Part shown: in pieces, positions 48,572 through 57,239 of the stretch
Position numbering within the stretch: the first letter of the stretch is position 1
Layout of the letters: each line of letters starts with the position of its first letter
Assembly (NCBI RefSeq): GCF_030689305.1
Contig: NZ_JAUYVM010000005.1
Coordinates: 124,001-188,000, forward strand
Reading direction: 5' to 3'
DNA from: Vibrio penaeicida
GTDB taxonomy: Bacteria > Pseudomonadota > Gammaproteobacteria > Enterobacterales > Vibrionaceae
Length of the DNA: 64,000 nucleotides
Made by a program: the position numbers and the translations under genes
The notes under the pieces: generated by a model
What the model saw: only the letters and a program-made list of their open reading frames with translations
Databases searched by the model: none
Told to the model about the DNA's origin: nothing

Positions 48572-48769
48572 ATGTCTATAAATTCTATTGACCACTCTGA
48601 GATTTCAACAATAGCTGAAAAGTGGGACTTTAAGGATGAAGTCACTGAAGCGAAATCTGACCACAAACGCAAATCGGCAGAAGCGCGCCGTCGGATTGAA
48701 ATGCTTCGCGAAATTAAGGAAAGCGGCTTAACGTTGGAAGAGGCAGAAGAACTTGGCTTGCTTCACTAG
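48572..48769 (+). CDS. small basic/helical protein, PA3496-like
   Basis: Start at ATG 48572 with GGAGG 5 bases upstream (48562-48566); an upstream TTG at 48560 overlaps that site and is rejected. The 65-residue product has an N-terminal acidic half and a C-terminal KRKSAEARRRIEMLREIKES helix, ending in a leucine-acidic LEEAEELGLLH. The RRRIE pattern resembles the PA3496 family of putative envelope integrity proteins. Function is not known. Confidence 0.65.
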   Translation: MSINSIDHSEISTIAEKWDFKDEVTEAKSDHKRKSAEARRRIEMLREIKESGLTLEEAEELGLLH

Positions 48770-48844
48770 CATATAAGGTCTTCATTAGGTTTCAAACCAA
48801 ACGAAGCCGGAGCGCTTTTATCAAAAAGTGTTTTCCTGTGTTTG

Positions 48845-48877
48845 TACCCAAGTAACCACCTCTGCGTTACTTGGGTA
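48845..48877. repeat. perfect 12-bp hairpin sharing the repeat-end sequence
   Basis: TACCCAAGTAAC (48845-48856) and GTTACTTGGGTA (48866-48877) around CACCTCTGC. The outer TACCCAAGT equals the outer bases of the element at 56080-56360, so it may be a collapsed copy. No T run follows, so it is a weak terminator at best for the small gene before it. Confidence 0.55.
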
Positions 48878-48914
48878 TTGTTCTATGGCTTGGGTGCTGT
48901 TCCAATACCGTTAT

Positions 48915-48927
48915 TTACACTGTAAAC
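48915..48927. promoter_or_regulatory. parS2-type centromere site 4
   Basis: TTTACACTGTAAA, 3.4 kb to the right of rctB, in the gap after the small DUF1127-like gene's end. Confidence 0.88.
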
Positions 48928-48937
48928 TTTAATCAAG

Positions 48938-49189
48938 CTAGTGTAAGAGCCTCAGGCTCACTAATCGCTTAAGTGTTAGTATTCTGCGCATTGCAGTGGT
49001 CTTTGATGATGCATTTGAGACTGTTGCTGCCCCTTCGTAGTTCATGCCTATATCTTTGAGCATATGCTGGCTTTGATGAGGTATCTCCGCATATTGCTGA
49101 CGTACTTTCTTTTTCCAAGCTCGTTCTTCTCTTTTCAATTCAGCTTTCACTAGCCAAAACGCCAAATGGATATATATAGACTGATTCAT
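48938..49189 (-). CDS. small DUF1127-like protein
   Basis: An 83-residue protein with an amphipathic N-terminal helix, a basic KREERAWKKKVRQQY stretch and HMLKDIGMNYEGA, which matches the LxDIGL/M core of DUF1127 (YjiS-like) proteins. Other short DUF1127 proteins bind RNA or act in phosphate and biofilm control; nothing here points to one role. A parS2 site lies 11 bases past its stop. It diverges from the SgrR-like regulator. Confidence 0.65.
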   Translation of the reverse strand: MNQSIYIHLAFWLVKAELKREERAWKKKVRQQYAEIPHQSQHMLKDIGMNYEGAATVSNASSKTTAMRRILTLKRLVSLRLLH

Positions 49190-49299
49190 ACGTGGCTCCC
49201 TTACTGACTTTTCTGATCTTCTACTCTCTTGCAGATTCTTTTATTATCGAGATTAAAAGATGAAGAAAAATGGAAATTATTTAAAAGGATTTCACCTTT

Positions 49300-51000
49300 A
49301 TGCGTTATTGGATAGCTCTGGCGTATTTTCGAGATACATTGATTACGGATACGTGGAAAACCGTATCACTAGACGACATTACTCAGGCATTAGACTGTAC
49401 TCGTCGTAATGCCCAGTTGGTGATAAAGAGGCTAACTGAAGAAGGTAGTATTGGTTGGAAACCTGGAGTAGGGCGCGGAAATTTACCTCAAGCAATACTC
49501 CTAAAGTCGGTCAATGAACGAGTTGAACGCTACGCCAAACGTCTGATGAAAGAAGGGAAATCGGAACAAGCCATCGCTCTTATTCCTGTTTGCGAACGTG
49601 ATCAGTTTATTGTTGAATTTGTAGCGCAATACCAAACGGGAGTAGGGGATGAGCATATTCTCCAAGTGCCGTTTTATCGAGGAACTCACAGCCTAGATGT
49701 TATTGGTGTATCTCGGCGTTCGGAAGCGCACATTGCCAATCATTTGTATGCCCATCTTGTTTTTTGGGATCACAGTGCTCAAGAGTATAAAGGTGATCTC
49801 GCTCATTATTGGGAAAAAACAGATCAAGGCACGTTGTTTTACTTGAGAAAAGGGCTGCGCTTTCATGATGGTAGCCCCATTCTAGCGAACGACATTCGTC
49901 GGCATTTTGAACGTTTGATGAGCTCATCTCATTCAACCAAGGCTATATACCAGTTTATCGACAAAGTCACTGTACATGATGACTGGCGCATTGAATTTTC
50001 GAGTAAAGCGTTACCGGATTTGATTCCTAAATTACTCTCTTCATGTGTGATGGGAATTGCCAAAAAGGACAAGGGACGCGTTATTGGATCGGGCCCTTTT
50101 ATACTGCAAGAACAAACAGAGTGGCGAACGCTATTGAAAGTCTTCCCGTATTATCACGGACATCGCCCTTGGATCGATGGTGTAGAGATTTGGAATGTGG
50201 GCGACAAAGCCAAAGATTTCGAGCTTAATAGTGATGTTGTGCATGGTGTCCATCTCCAAAACCGTTCCAGAGACGGCTTTGAAGAAACAAAACAATGGGA
50301 GCAAGGGTGTATTTATGCCCAACTGAACCCGAATCGCCTTGCGTGGATGAAAAAGCGGTCACATCGAAAATGGCTTCAGCATGTGATTCGGTCCATGCCT
50401 TTACCTGAGGTGACTTGGGGAGAAGAAGTGTCGCACGCAGAAGGCATGATGAAGTCACCGGTATTCGAAAAGGTGAACCCAGGTAGTCTTCCAACTAAGC
50501 CAGAGGTTTTACCTTCAGCCCCTTTGCAAATATTGACCTATCAGCTCGGCATTCATATTGCTACCGCTCGGCAGGTTTATGACGCGTTGTCGTCGCTAGG
50601 TGTCGCGTGTGAATTGAAGATACTTGAGTTTCCGGAATTCGATGTGATTGAAACTTTAGTGAAGGCAGACATTATTGTGAGCGGGGAAGTGTTTGAAGAA
50701 GATGCCGAACTTTCTTGGATATCTTGGTTTCTCAGCACCAACACCAGTAACGCCAGCTTAGTACCCAAATATATGGATTGGGTAAAAGATAAAGTAGTGT
50801 GCGCTATGCAACTCCCTAACAAATCGCAAAGGTTAAAACTACTAGAGCAAACCGAACAATCGCTCGTAGCCAAAGGGTTGTACCAGCCAATTTTTCATAT
50901 TCGGCAAGATATGAGTGTTTCCGACAAACTGACCATGGCCACACTTTTACCCAATGGATGGATAGATTTCACGCAAGTAGTGATCAAAAACAGCGGATAG
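49300..51000 (+). CDS. SgrR-family transcriptional regulator with solute-binding domain
   Basis: A 566-residue protein. Residues 1-110 are an SgrR_N winged helix-turn-helix (ITQALDCTRRNAQLVIKRLTEEG, then GVGRGNLP), about 150-470 form an SBP_bac_5 domain as in peptide-binding proteins (FYLRKGLRFHDGSPI is the typical strand), without signal peptide, so it is cytoplasmic. In E. coli SgrR senses glucose-phosphate stress and activates the divergent sgrS RNA; I see no SgrS-like RNA next to this gene. Its ligand may be a sugar or peptide. A parS2 site begins 2 bases after its stop. Confidence 0.88.
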   Translation: MRYWIALAYFRDTLITDTWKTVSLDDITQALDCTRRNAQLVIKRLTEEGSIGWKPGVGRGNLPQAILLKSVNERVERYAKRLMKEGKSEQAIALIPVCERDQFIVEFVAQYQTGVGDEHILQVPFYRGTHSLDVIGVSRRSEAHIANHLYAHLVFWDHSAQEYKGDLAHYWEKTDQGTLFYLRKGLRFHDGSPILANDIRRHFERLMSSSHSTKAIYQFIDKVTVHDDWRIEFSSKALPDLIPKLLSSCVMGIAKKDKGRVIGSGPFILQEQTEWRTLLKVFPYYHGHRPWIDGVEIWNVGDKAKDFELNSDVVHGVHLQNRSRDGFEETKQWEQGCIYAQLNPNRLAWMKKRSHRKWLQHVIRSMPLPEVTWGEEVSHAEGMMKSPVFEKVNPGSLPTKPEVLPSAPLQILTYQLGIHIATARQVYDALSSLGVACELKILEFPEFDVIETLVKADIIVSGEVFEEDAELSWISWFLSTNTSNASLVPKYMDWVKDKVVCAMQLPNKSQRLKLLEQTEQSLVAKGLYQPIFHIRQDMSVSDKLTMATLLPNGWIDFTQVVIKNSG

Positions 51001-51002
51001 AC

Positions 51003-51015
51003 TTTACATTGTAAA
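51003..51015. promoter_or_regulatory. parS2-type centromere site 5
   Basis: TTTACATTGTAAA, with T in the free central position. It starts 2 bases after the SgrR-like gene. Confidence 0.88.
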
Positions 51016-51096
51016 TTGGCGTTAATATCTTGTATTTAAAACAATAGTATGATGCGTTAGTGATGTACCCCGTGTTCAGGTTAATAGGGAAATACA

Positions 51097-51876
51097 ATGG
51101 ACAAAAAAGCAGTTTTAGCGCAATACAATCAGTTTGAGCGAATCAACATTAATCTAATGGGGTATCAGAAGCACCAAACAATGGAAGTGGTTCGTTTGGT
51201 GTCAGATAGCCCCGATGGCAGTCTTATTTCGTATTTTGATTTAAATGATGCCAACGTGAATACAGCCATTGATATTGAAGTGGATTACTTCAATGCGCTT
51301 CAACGCAGCTTTGAATGGAAAGTCTACGATTTTGATTCCCCGAGCGACATGGGAAAAAGATTAGAGAAGAAAGGATTTGTTGCAGACGATCCTGAATCCT
51401 TTATGGTGTTGGAACTCGATACCATTGACGCTCACCTCCCGGTATCTGGTCGAGTTGTTGAAGTCAGTGATGATGAAGGTATTCGAGATGCAATTACTGT
51501 CCAGGAGGCCGTTTGGAAAACCGATCTTAGTGGACATTTCGATTACCTCAGCAACTTCAAGCGTACGCAGCCAGACCAAATCACTATTTATGTGGTGTAC
51601 GACAACAATGAACCTGTGAGCTCCGGTTGGATAACCTATAATGGTGAAAGTCCATTCGCGGGTATATGGGGTGGCAGTACATTGGAAGCACACCGTGGAA
51701 AGGGCTGTTATACCGCACTTTTACACCAACGAATCAACGACGCTAAACGCCGCGGGATTCACTATCTCACCATTGATGCGTCAGATATGAGCCAACCCAT
51801 TGCCGAAAAACACGGGTTTCAACAGCTCGCTATCACGACCCCTTTCAACTACGACATTGAAAACGAGAATGAATAA
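51097..51876 (+). CDS. GNAT-family N-acetyltransferase
   Basis: A 259-residue protein whose C-terminal half is a GNAT fold (about 120-255): WGGSTLEAHRGKGCYTALLHQR holds the acetyl-CoA-binding R/Q-x-x-G-x-G/A variant (RGKGCY). The N-terminal half has weak similarity only. It is the first of four to five rightward genes with small gaps. Substrate unknown. Confidence 0.85.
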   Translation: MDKKAVLAQYNQFERININLMGYQKHQTMEVVRLVSDSPDGSLISYFDLNDANVNTAIDIEVDYFNALQRSFEWKVYDFDSPSDMGKRLEKKGFVADDPESFMVLELDTIDAHLPVSGRVVEVSDDEGIRDAITVQEAVWKTDLSGHFDYLSNFKRTQPDQITIYVVYDNNEPVSSGWITYNGESPFAGIWGGSTLEAHRGKGCYTALLHQRINDAKRRGIHYLTIDASDMSQPIAEKHGFQQLAITTPFNYDIENENE

Positions 51877-52342
51877 CGTCGATGTCGTTCCTATTTCTTC
51901 GGAAGATACGGCGCATAAGGCATTGCAGCATTCATGTTTTCAAGCGTTAAGAAATGTATACTCGCCGCGCCAGACTGCACACCCGATCCAAACAATCCGG
52001 ACCGATAATCATCAAGCTTTTGGTGCGTTGATTCTGGGAACGCTTGTAGGGAGCTTAGAAGCCCAATTCGATGGTCACTCCGTCAGTATTCAATCTGTCG
52101 CTGTTGATGATCAGTACCGAAAGCAAGGTCTTGCCGGAAAGATGATCAAGGCGGTAATGGGATCTTATGCTTCTGCCCAAAGAGTTTCGCTCTGGTGTGT
52201 CGAGCAAACGGGTAATGTATCCATATTTGAGAAAATAGGCTTCAAGGTCACGCAACGTATTGAATCTGATATCTTAATCCTTACCGATGGTAGCCCTGCC
52301 ATTGAAGTGCAAATGACAATCGATGTAAAACGAAAGGAATAA
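51869..52342 (+). CDS. GNAT-family N-acetyltransferase, second
   Basis: Start at ATG 51869, overlapping the end of the previous acetyltransferase gene by 8 bases; an alternative frame start at 51800 would overlap more. The 157-residue protein is a compact GNAT domain: VDDQYRKQGLAGKMIKAVM binds acetyl-CoA (Q/RxxGxA/G) and SLWCVEQTGNVSIFEKIGFK is the closing strand. It is translationally coupled to the first. Confidence 0.85.
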   Translation: MNNVDVVPISSEDTAHKALQHSCFQALRNVYSPRQTAHPIQTIRTDNHQAFGALILGTLVGSLEAQFDGHSVSIQSVAVDDQYRKQGLAGKMIKAVMGSYASAQRVSLWCVEQTGNVSIFEKIGFKVTQRIESDILILTDGSPAIEVQMTIDVKRKE

Positions 52343-52346
52343 CTCA

Positions 52347-52700
52347 ATGCTTATCGGACAAGTGTCTCAATCCACAGGCTTAACCACCAAAGCTATTCGA
52401 CTGTACGAAGAAAAGGGGCTTATTCAGCCTCCCGCTCGTCGAGGTCGTTATCGAGTCTACTCTGAAGAAGACCTTGATGTGCTTCAATTGATTGTCGAAG
52501 CAAAGTCACTTGGAGTGACATTAGCGCAACTGAAAGGCGTGATTACTTATCGGGATGGTGAAGTGGATTGGCAAAAAGTGCATCAATTTTTGTTAGAAGT
52601 TAAAAAAAACCTACAAGTTGAACTTGATAGAGTGCTGAAAAATATAGAAAAAATAGATAATTGCATCGAGTCTATGGATTCTTGCCCAAAAAGTCGTTGA
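52347..52700 (+). CDS. MerR-family transcriptional regulator
   Basis: A 117-residue MerR regulator: N-terminal winged helix (IGQVSQSTGLTTKAIRLYEEKGLI, then RRGRYRVYSEEDL) and a dimerisation coiled coil. A C-terminal pair of cysteines (NCIESMDSC) could sense metal or redox state. It follows the second GNAT gene by 4 bases and precedes the flavodoxin-fold reductase, which it may control. Confidence 0.9.
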   Translation: MLIGQVSQSTGLTTKAIRLYEEKGLIQPPARRGRYRVYSEEDLDVLQLIVEAKSLGVTLAQLKGVITYRDGEVDWQKVHQFLLEVKKNLQVELDRVLKNIEKIDNCIESMDSCPKSR

Positions 52701-52759
52701 CTCTGCCCTTAAGGGTAAAGATGTAATGCATGTCTGTTAAGTCAAATGGAAATCAGACA

Positions 52760-53338
52760 ATGAAAAAAATACTGTTACTTAATGCCAATCCGAAGTTATC
52801 CAGTTTTGCTAAACTGCTGACCGATTCTTATGAAGTTGAAGCTAGAGAGAAAGCAGAAGTTCGTCGAATGAACCTGTCAGAGATGGAGTTTAATCTCAGC
52901 TTGGACACTGGTTACGATAGCGATCAGCCACTAGAACCAAGTTTGGACGCCTTTCAGCAAGCGATCACTTGGGCGGATCATATCGTGGTTATTTCCCCTA
53001 TATGGTGGGGAGGAATTCCGGCCAAGTTTAAAGGGCTGTTAGATAGATCCATCCTACCTGGCTTTGCGTTCAAGTATGAAAAGGGCAGTGCAGAGCCTGC
53101 TCAACTTCTAACAGGAAAGACGGTTCGACTCATACTCACAATGGATGCACCGGAGGAGTATTTGGAATATCAAGCGAAACCCGTTTTGGATCAACTCGAT
53201 CTATTCACATTCCAATTCAGCGGAATGTCACCGGCAAAAGTCACTTTGTTTGGATCGATAATTGGTTCTGATGAAGCTCAAAGACAGCAATGGCTAACAG
53301 AGGTCGCTGAATTAGGGGCTTCTGAATCAGTGAAATGA
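52760..53338 (+). CDS. NAD(P)H-dependent flavodoxin-fold oxidoreductase
   Basis: Start at ATG 52760 (MKKILLLNANPKLS); 10 more residues are open upstream to 52730. The 192-residue flavin reductase of the NQO/MdaB/KefF type has the FMN-phosphate loop NANPKLSSFAKLL, and the family's ISPIWWGGIPAKFKGLLDR. It reduces quinones or nitro compounds with two electrons and thus avoids radical formation. It lies 60 bases after the merR gene. Confidence 0.88.
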   Translation: MKKILLLNANPKLSSFAKLLTDSYEVEAREKAEVRRMNLSEMEFNLSLDTGYDSDQPLEPSLDAFQQAITWADHIVVISPIWWGGIPAKFKGLLDRSILPGFAFKYEKGSAEPAQLLTGKTVRLILTMDAPEEYLEYQAKPVLDQLDLFTFQFSGMSPAKVTLFGSIIGSDEAQRQQWLTEVAELGASESVK

Positions 53339-53410
53339 TTAATCAACAAGAAAAACGAGTGGCAGTGAGACTGAGTCTGCTGCTCGTTTCTGCATTATTA
53401 AAGGTACCCA

Positions 53411-53878
53411 ATGACACCGACTCAACACGCTTTCTTAAATCAATATCTTGATACCTTGCCTAAAAGCGAAAGAGACACTATTCCCCAAATTACCGCTGAG
53501 TATTTTTGTGCCGACGAATACAACGCCAATGAATGTGCGCGCTTAATCAATGAGGGTACTAAAACCGCTTCATGTAGCTTGAAACAAGGCTACGATATCG
53601 AAGATGAACCCTTGCCCGTTGTTGGGCGCTTGACCCTAGTCTTAAACTGGAAAGAAGAACCTATTTGTATTGTGAAGCTAACAGACGTTTCTCTTTGTCC
53701 GTTTGAGGAGGTAACCGAAGAGTTTGCAAAAGCCGAAGGCGAAGGAGACGGCACCTATGAATGGTGGCATACCGCGCATGTGAACTTTTTTACTCAATAT
53801 GCCAAGGAAGTCGGCGCCGAGTTCAATGACTCGTCGGAGTTAGTACTGGAAAGGTTCGAAAAAGTGTTTCCTTTGTAG
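53411..53878 (+). CDS. ASCH-domain protein
   Basis: A 155-residue single ASCH domain (PUA-like fold): INEGTKTASCSLKQGY is the conserved start, then GRLTLVLNWKEEPICIVKLTDV and the EGEGDGTYEWW ending. ASCH proteins bind RNA or nucleotides; the related YqfB is an amidohydrolase for N4-acetylcytidine, though this is a longer, different subgroup. It is 72 bases after the reductase. Confidence 0.85.
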   Translation: MTPTQHAFLNQYLDTLPKSERDTIPQITAEYFCADEYNANECARLINEGTKTASCSLKQGYDIEDEPLPVVGRLTLVLNWKEEPICIVKLTDVSLCPFEEVTEEFAKAEGEGDGTYEWWHTAHVNFFTQYAKEVGAEFNDSSELVLERFEKVFPL

Positions 53879-53919
53879 CTTTCATTTTTAACGTAACCTG
53901 TTAGCCAAGTTCGGAGTAT

Positions 53920-54483
53920 TTAATTGGCCAAACCAATCAATAACCCGTTTTCTTCCCAAAGTGTTACGCTCACGCCGTCTATGTTAGCTTGGTACTGCTC
54001 AATATTCGCGGTTATACCATCGGGTTTTTGTGCTTGATACAACGTGTAAACTTGGTTGTTTTCTCGGTTTTTGACGCTTATCTGCGCGGCAATTTTTCCT
54101 TCAATACTGCAATATCGCGCCCCCAGTAATTGCCAATCCTTTGCTGGAAGTTGCTGTGAGGCAATAAGAGAAAAATCCAGCCGATTGAGATACTGGGCGA
54201 TATCTTCTAGTGAGTGACTGGCGATTTCCATTTGCATTTGGCTGTTATGGTTGTATGCAATCTCAGCCGAGATGTCGAAGTATCGGCTTTTTATAGGAAG
54301 CAGCAACGCTGCAGATAACACCAATACGAGTAACATTGCGGCCACTGCGTATGGAAATACCGTACTCTTGCGCTTGTTTGCTTGTGTTTGAAGCTTATTG
54401 AGTTGCTCGCTAGACAGGCTTTTTTCACCGTAAAATTCAGAGAGACCTTCTTTTAAGGTGGGTGTACTTTTCTGCTTATCCAT
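53920..54483 (-). CDS. probable anti-sigma factor with one membrane segment
   Basis: A 187-residue protein: about 40 cytoplasmic residues, one TM (about 42-63), and a periplasmic part of about 120 residues. It starts 2 bases after the ECF sigma gene, the usual place for a cognate anti-sigma factor. There is no zinc-binding HxxxCxxC motif of the ZAS type. The role is inferred from order and topology. Confidence 0.7.
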   Translation of the reverse strand: MDKQKSTPTLKEGLSEFYGEKSLSSEQLNKLQTQANKRKSTVFPYAVAAMLLVLVLSAALLLPIKSRYFDISAEIAYNHNSQMQMEIASHSLEDIAQYLNRLDFSLIASQQLPAKDWQLLGARYCSIEGKIAAQISVKNRENNQVYTLYQAQKPDGITANIEQYQANIDGVSVTLWEENGLLIGLAN

Positions 54484-54485
54484 TC

Positions 54486-55034
54486 TTACGCCTCCCGTTC
54501 CACCAGATGTTCAAATTGCTTCACCAGTCTTTTTCTTAACCGACTCAATCTTGCGAGCAGTGTGCCTTTAGGTGTTTCTGTCATGTCGGCAATCTCTTGA
54601 ATACTCATGCCTTCTATTGTCCATAAATACAAAAGCTCTCGCTCTTGGGGGCTGACTTGGTCCAGAATCATGGCGACATTTTGTTTATCAATATGCATTT
54701 CTTCTAGCGTTTTAAGGCAGTGACTCTCTTCTTCCAATGACGATTCTATCTCGGTAATGTCTTTCACGAGCTCAAATCGCTTTCGCCGGTATTGATCAAT
54801 AAAAGCGTGTCGAATCACCTTCATCATATACGGTTTGCAATGAGCGTGATTGCTATTATTCGATAAGGATTTTTCGCAGCTGTGCTGAACAAGATCGAAA
54901 GCTTGAGTTTCGTCGTGGCAAAGCGAAAAAGCATAGCGGAAAAGTTGATTCAACAACGCTTCATCGAAGGTGGCTTTTGCTGGACGTTTAAATAATCGAA
55001 TCATTTCATTGAGTGGCTCACCAAACACTCTCAC
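54486..55034 (-). CDS. ECF-type RNA polymerase sigma factor
   Basis: A 182-residue sigma-70-family protein with region 2 (FRYAFSLCHDETQAFDLVQ and MMKVIRHAFIDQYRRKR) and region 4 (ELLYLWTIEGMSIQEIADMTETPKGTLLARLSRLR). The start is uncertain: GTG 55034, used here, or ATG 55004 (MIRLFKRPAK); neither has a good ribosome binding site. It lies between a DoxX-type membrane protein gene and its probable anti-sigma factor, all leftward. Confidence 0.88.
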   Translation of the reverse strand: MRVFGEPLNEMIRLFKRPAKATFDEALLNQLFRYAFSLCHDETQAFDLVQHSCEKSLSNNSNHAHCKPYMMKVIRHAFIDQYRRKRFELVKDITEIESSLEEESHCLKTLEEMHIDKQNVAMILDQVSPQERELLYLWTIEGMSIQEIADMTETPKGTLLARLSRLRKRLVKQFEHLVEREA

Positions 55035-55070
55035 GGCTGATGAGCTTATTTCCTTATACAGATGATGATT

Positions 55071-55985
55071 TTAAACAGATGGTGACTTTAAAAGCTTGCC
55101 ATACCCCAATGCGCGTTTTGTTCGGCGAATAAGATCGGGTGCTGCAAATCGTTCTCCACCGCCAAGCTTCACAAGTACAAGACCCGCTGCCGCCAGCGCA
55201 AATTCCCGCTTGAAGCCATTTAAATTGGCAATGACACCCTTATCGACACTGATTTTTGTTGCCATAAACCAAAGCATGACCGCCACAACAGCGATGGCGG
55301 CAATTTTGAGTGCTCTTCCCTGCCCGAGAACAAGTACTACGCCGAGGAGAGCCAAAACCACTTGAGGCGTTGCGAAAGTTGGGATTTTTGCGTAAGCACC
55401 AAAAAAGCCACCCACAATGAAGGTCAAGCCAAGGGAAAATCGCAGCAAAAGACCAAGAGTATTCCAATCCACATTTTGAGCAGACTCGGAGCCGTACCCC
55501 CTACGCAGATCGATACTTTTGGCTCCCGCACCTAGGTTAAATAAAACAAACATCATGCCCGACAGAGTAATGTCACGGATCTGAACGAACAAAGCGGGGG
55601 AGGTGTACGTTTTTACACCTACGGAAGCCCCTGGCACCGTATCGACAGGAAGAGAGAAAACAAACGTCCAAAGCAATAGCCCATAAAACAGCGCCAAAGG
55701 TCGAACCATAAAACCAACAATAAGTGCGACCCCTGAAATGAGCTCAAAAGCAGAAAGGGAGGTGAGGAAAAACCACGGTGTCAAAATGCCGTTACTGAAC
55801 AAATAATCTTGGAATAGTTCGTTGATGTAGCCAGTAGTGCCCATGTAATTCGCCACCATGCCGGCTTGCTTGGTAGTTGAAAGCAATAAACTGAGCTTAG
55901 ATAGCCCCCCAATGACAAAGACCAACCCCAGGCCGATACGAAGAAACAGCGCTGCCTGCGCAAAATGCGAGTGTTTTTGTTCCAT
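55071..55985 (-). CDS. DoxX-like integral membrane protein
   Basis: Start at ATG 55985 (MEQKHSHFAQ), with AAGAG upstream; 13 more residues are open to 56024. The 304-residue product has about eight TM segments in two DoxX/DoxD-like halves (RIGLGLVFVIGGLSKL near the start and LRFSLGLTFIVGGFFG in the middle), so it is a tandem duplication of a four-helix unit. DoxX proteins act in redox or membrane stress; it is 36 bases before the sigma gene and may be part of its operon. Confidence 0.78.
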   Translation of the reverse strand: MEQKHSHFAQAALFLRIGLGLVFVIGGLSKLSLLLSTTKQAGMVANYMGTTGYINELFQDYLFSNGILTPWFFLTSLSAFELISGVALIVGFMVRPLALFYGLLLWTFVFSLPVDTVPGASVGVKTYTSPALFVQIRDITLSGMMFVLFNLGAGAKSIDLRRGYGSESAQNVDWNTLGLLLRFSLGLTFIVGGFFGAYAKIPTFATPQVVLALLGVVLVLGQGRALKIAAIAVVAVMLWFMATKISVDKGVIANLNGFKREFALAAAGLVLVKLGGGERFAAPDLIRRTKRALGYGKLLKSPSV

Positions 55986-56079
55986 TTTGATTCTCTTCTT
56001 AGTGAGTAAAAGTATGTACTTCACTCTATAAACGAATCAGATTGGATTTTGATTGCATAGAATGGAAAAAAAGAGAAGA

Positions 56080-56360
56080 TATACCCAAGTGAACTCAAGA
56101 TGCTTGGTTCAGCGAGAATTAATTGGCCTTCAGGTAAGGCACTGGCTTGAAGATCTAGTAAGTCTAAATCAAGAGTCGGTAACGAAGCATGAAAGCCAAT
56201 TAAACTCGCCTTTGGGAGCACATATTCTGTCCCACTTCATCGTCAAAGAACTTGGAAAGGACCAGTCATTACGCTGCGTTCCTGATTTTGAAGTAGAAAG
56301 GCTTGAATTAGACCAGAATATGAGGCTCTGAATCCTGCATCTTGAGGTCACTTGGGTATA
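56080..56360. mobile_element. 281-bp element with 33-bp terminal inverted repeats (MITE-like)
   Basis: The ends 56080-56112 and 56328-56360 are inverted repeats identical at 29 of 33 positions, beginning TATACCCAAGTGA. The outermost TA on both sides could be a TA target duplication. Inside are two more arms: GCGAGAATTAATTGGC (56112-56127) with GCCAATTAAACTCGC (56195-56209), and AGCACATATTCTG (56217-56229) with CAGAATATGAGGCT (56314-56327). So the whole unit can fold as a two-armed cruciform. It has no gene. Related end motifs occur at 42389 and 48845. Confidence 0.8.
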
Positions 56361-56400
56361 GCCACCTCTCTCCCATTCTTCTCTTGAACACAGGGCTTCT

Positions 56401-57120
56401 ATGAAATCGGACATGTACACCAAACACGCAAAAGAGTACGCAAAAGCAGTTGAAGACAATATTTACAACGCGAATTTCGAACGTCCTTCTACATTGGCAT
56501 TAGTTGGAGATGTGAGTGGGAAAGCGGTATTGGACTTAGGTTGCGGATCAGGTGAGTATGCCAACCACTTTCTTGCCGAGGGGGCTGCGAGTGTCACCTG
56601 CGTGGATGTGTCTCAAGATATGATTGATATTGTTCAATCAAGGTTTAAAAACAAAGTATGCGCTTACTCTCAAGATCTCTCTGTTGGTTTGCCTAACGAA
56701 GAAAATAATAGCGCAGACGTTGTTGTGTGCCCGCTGGTGGTTCATTACCTAAAAGATTTGGGTGCGTTTGTTAAAGACGTTGCGCGTGTTTTGAAGCCTG
56801 GTGGTGTTTTTGTTTTTTCTACACATCACCCCATGGTGGATTTCAAATCATCGCCATCTGGTGACTATTTCCGATGTGAATTGATTAAAGAAGAATGGAA
56901 TACACTCAGCCAGCCTGTGGAAGTCTCTTTCTATCGCCGCTCACTCACCGACACGTTTAACGCCATTACTCAAAGTGGTTTAGTCGTCGCCCAATTTTCA
57001 GAAGGGGAGGTGACTGAAAAAGTAAAAGCGCTATCGGAAGAGAGATACCAAAGGCTGAGAACTCGCCCTCAATTTATGTTTGTAAAGTGTCAACGTAGGT
57101 ATCCTTTCGGTAGCGATTGA
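56401..57120 (+). CDS. class I SAM-dependent methyltransferase
   Basis: A 239-residue methyltransferase: motif I VLDLGCGSGEYANHF (about 45-60), motif II-like CVDVSQDMID, and the later LKPGGVFVFSTHHP (a common feature of UbiE/BioC-like enzymes). It stands alone, 40 bases after the inverted-repeat element. The substrate is not known. Confidence 0.85.
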   Translation: MKSDMYTKHAKEYAKAVEDNIYNANFERPSTLALVGDVSGKAVLDLGCGSGEYANHFLAEGAASVTCVDVSQDMIDIVQSRFKNKVCAYSQDLSVGLPNEENNSADVVVCPLVVHYLKDLGAFVKDVARVLKPGGVFVFSTHHPMVDFKSSPSGDYFRCELIKEEWNTLSQPVEVSFYRRSLTDTFNAITQSGLVVAQFSEGEVTEKVKALSEERYQRLRTRPQFMFVKCQRRYPFGSD

Positions 57121-57239
57121 GTTGGAAGCGTTGTGATTCAAAACGCTGAAAAAGTAGCGTGTTTACTTTTGCCTGATTTACTGAGGAAAGAATATGGCAC
57201 CGAATTACTTCAAGTATTACTGAGTTGGAGAGAAATCGA

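Noticed and set aside
49190..49299. SgrS-like small RNA next to the SgrR-type regulator
   Set aside because: Only 110 bases separate the divergent genes, and no hairpin with T run is visible.
56053..56331. 92-residue open frame inside the inverted-repeat element
   Set aside because: It follows from the element's repeats and has no family-like features; a similar frame exists on the other strand (56169-56459).
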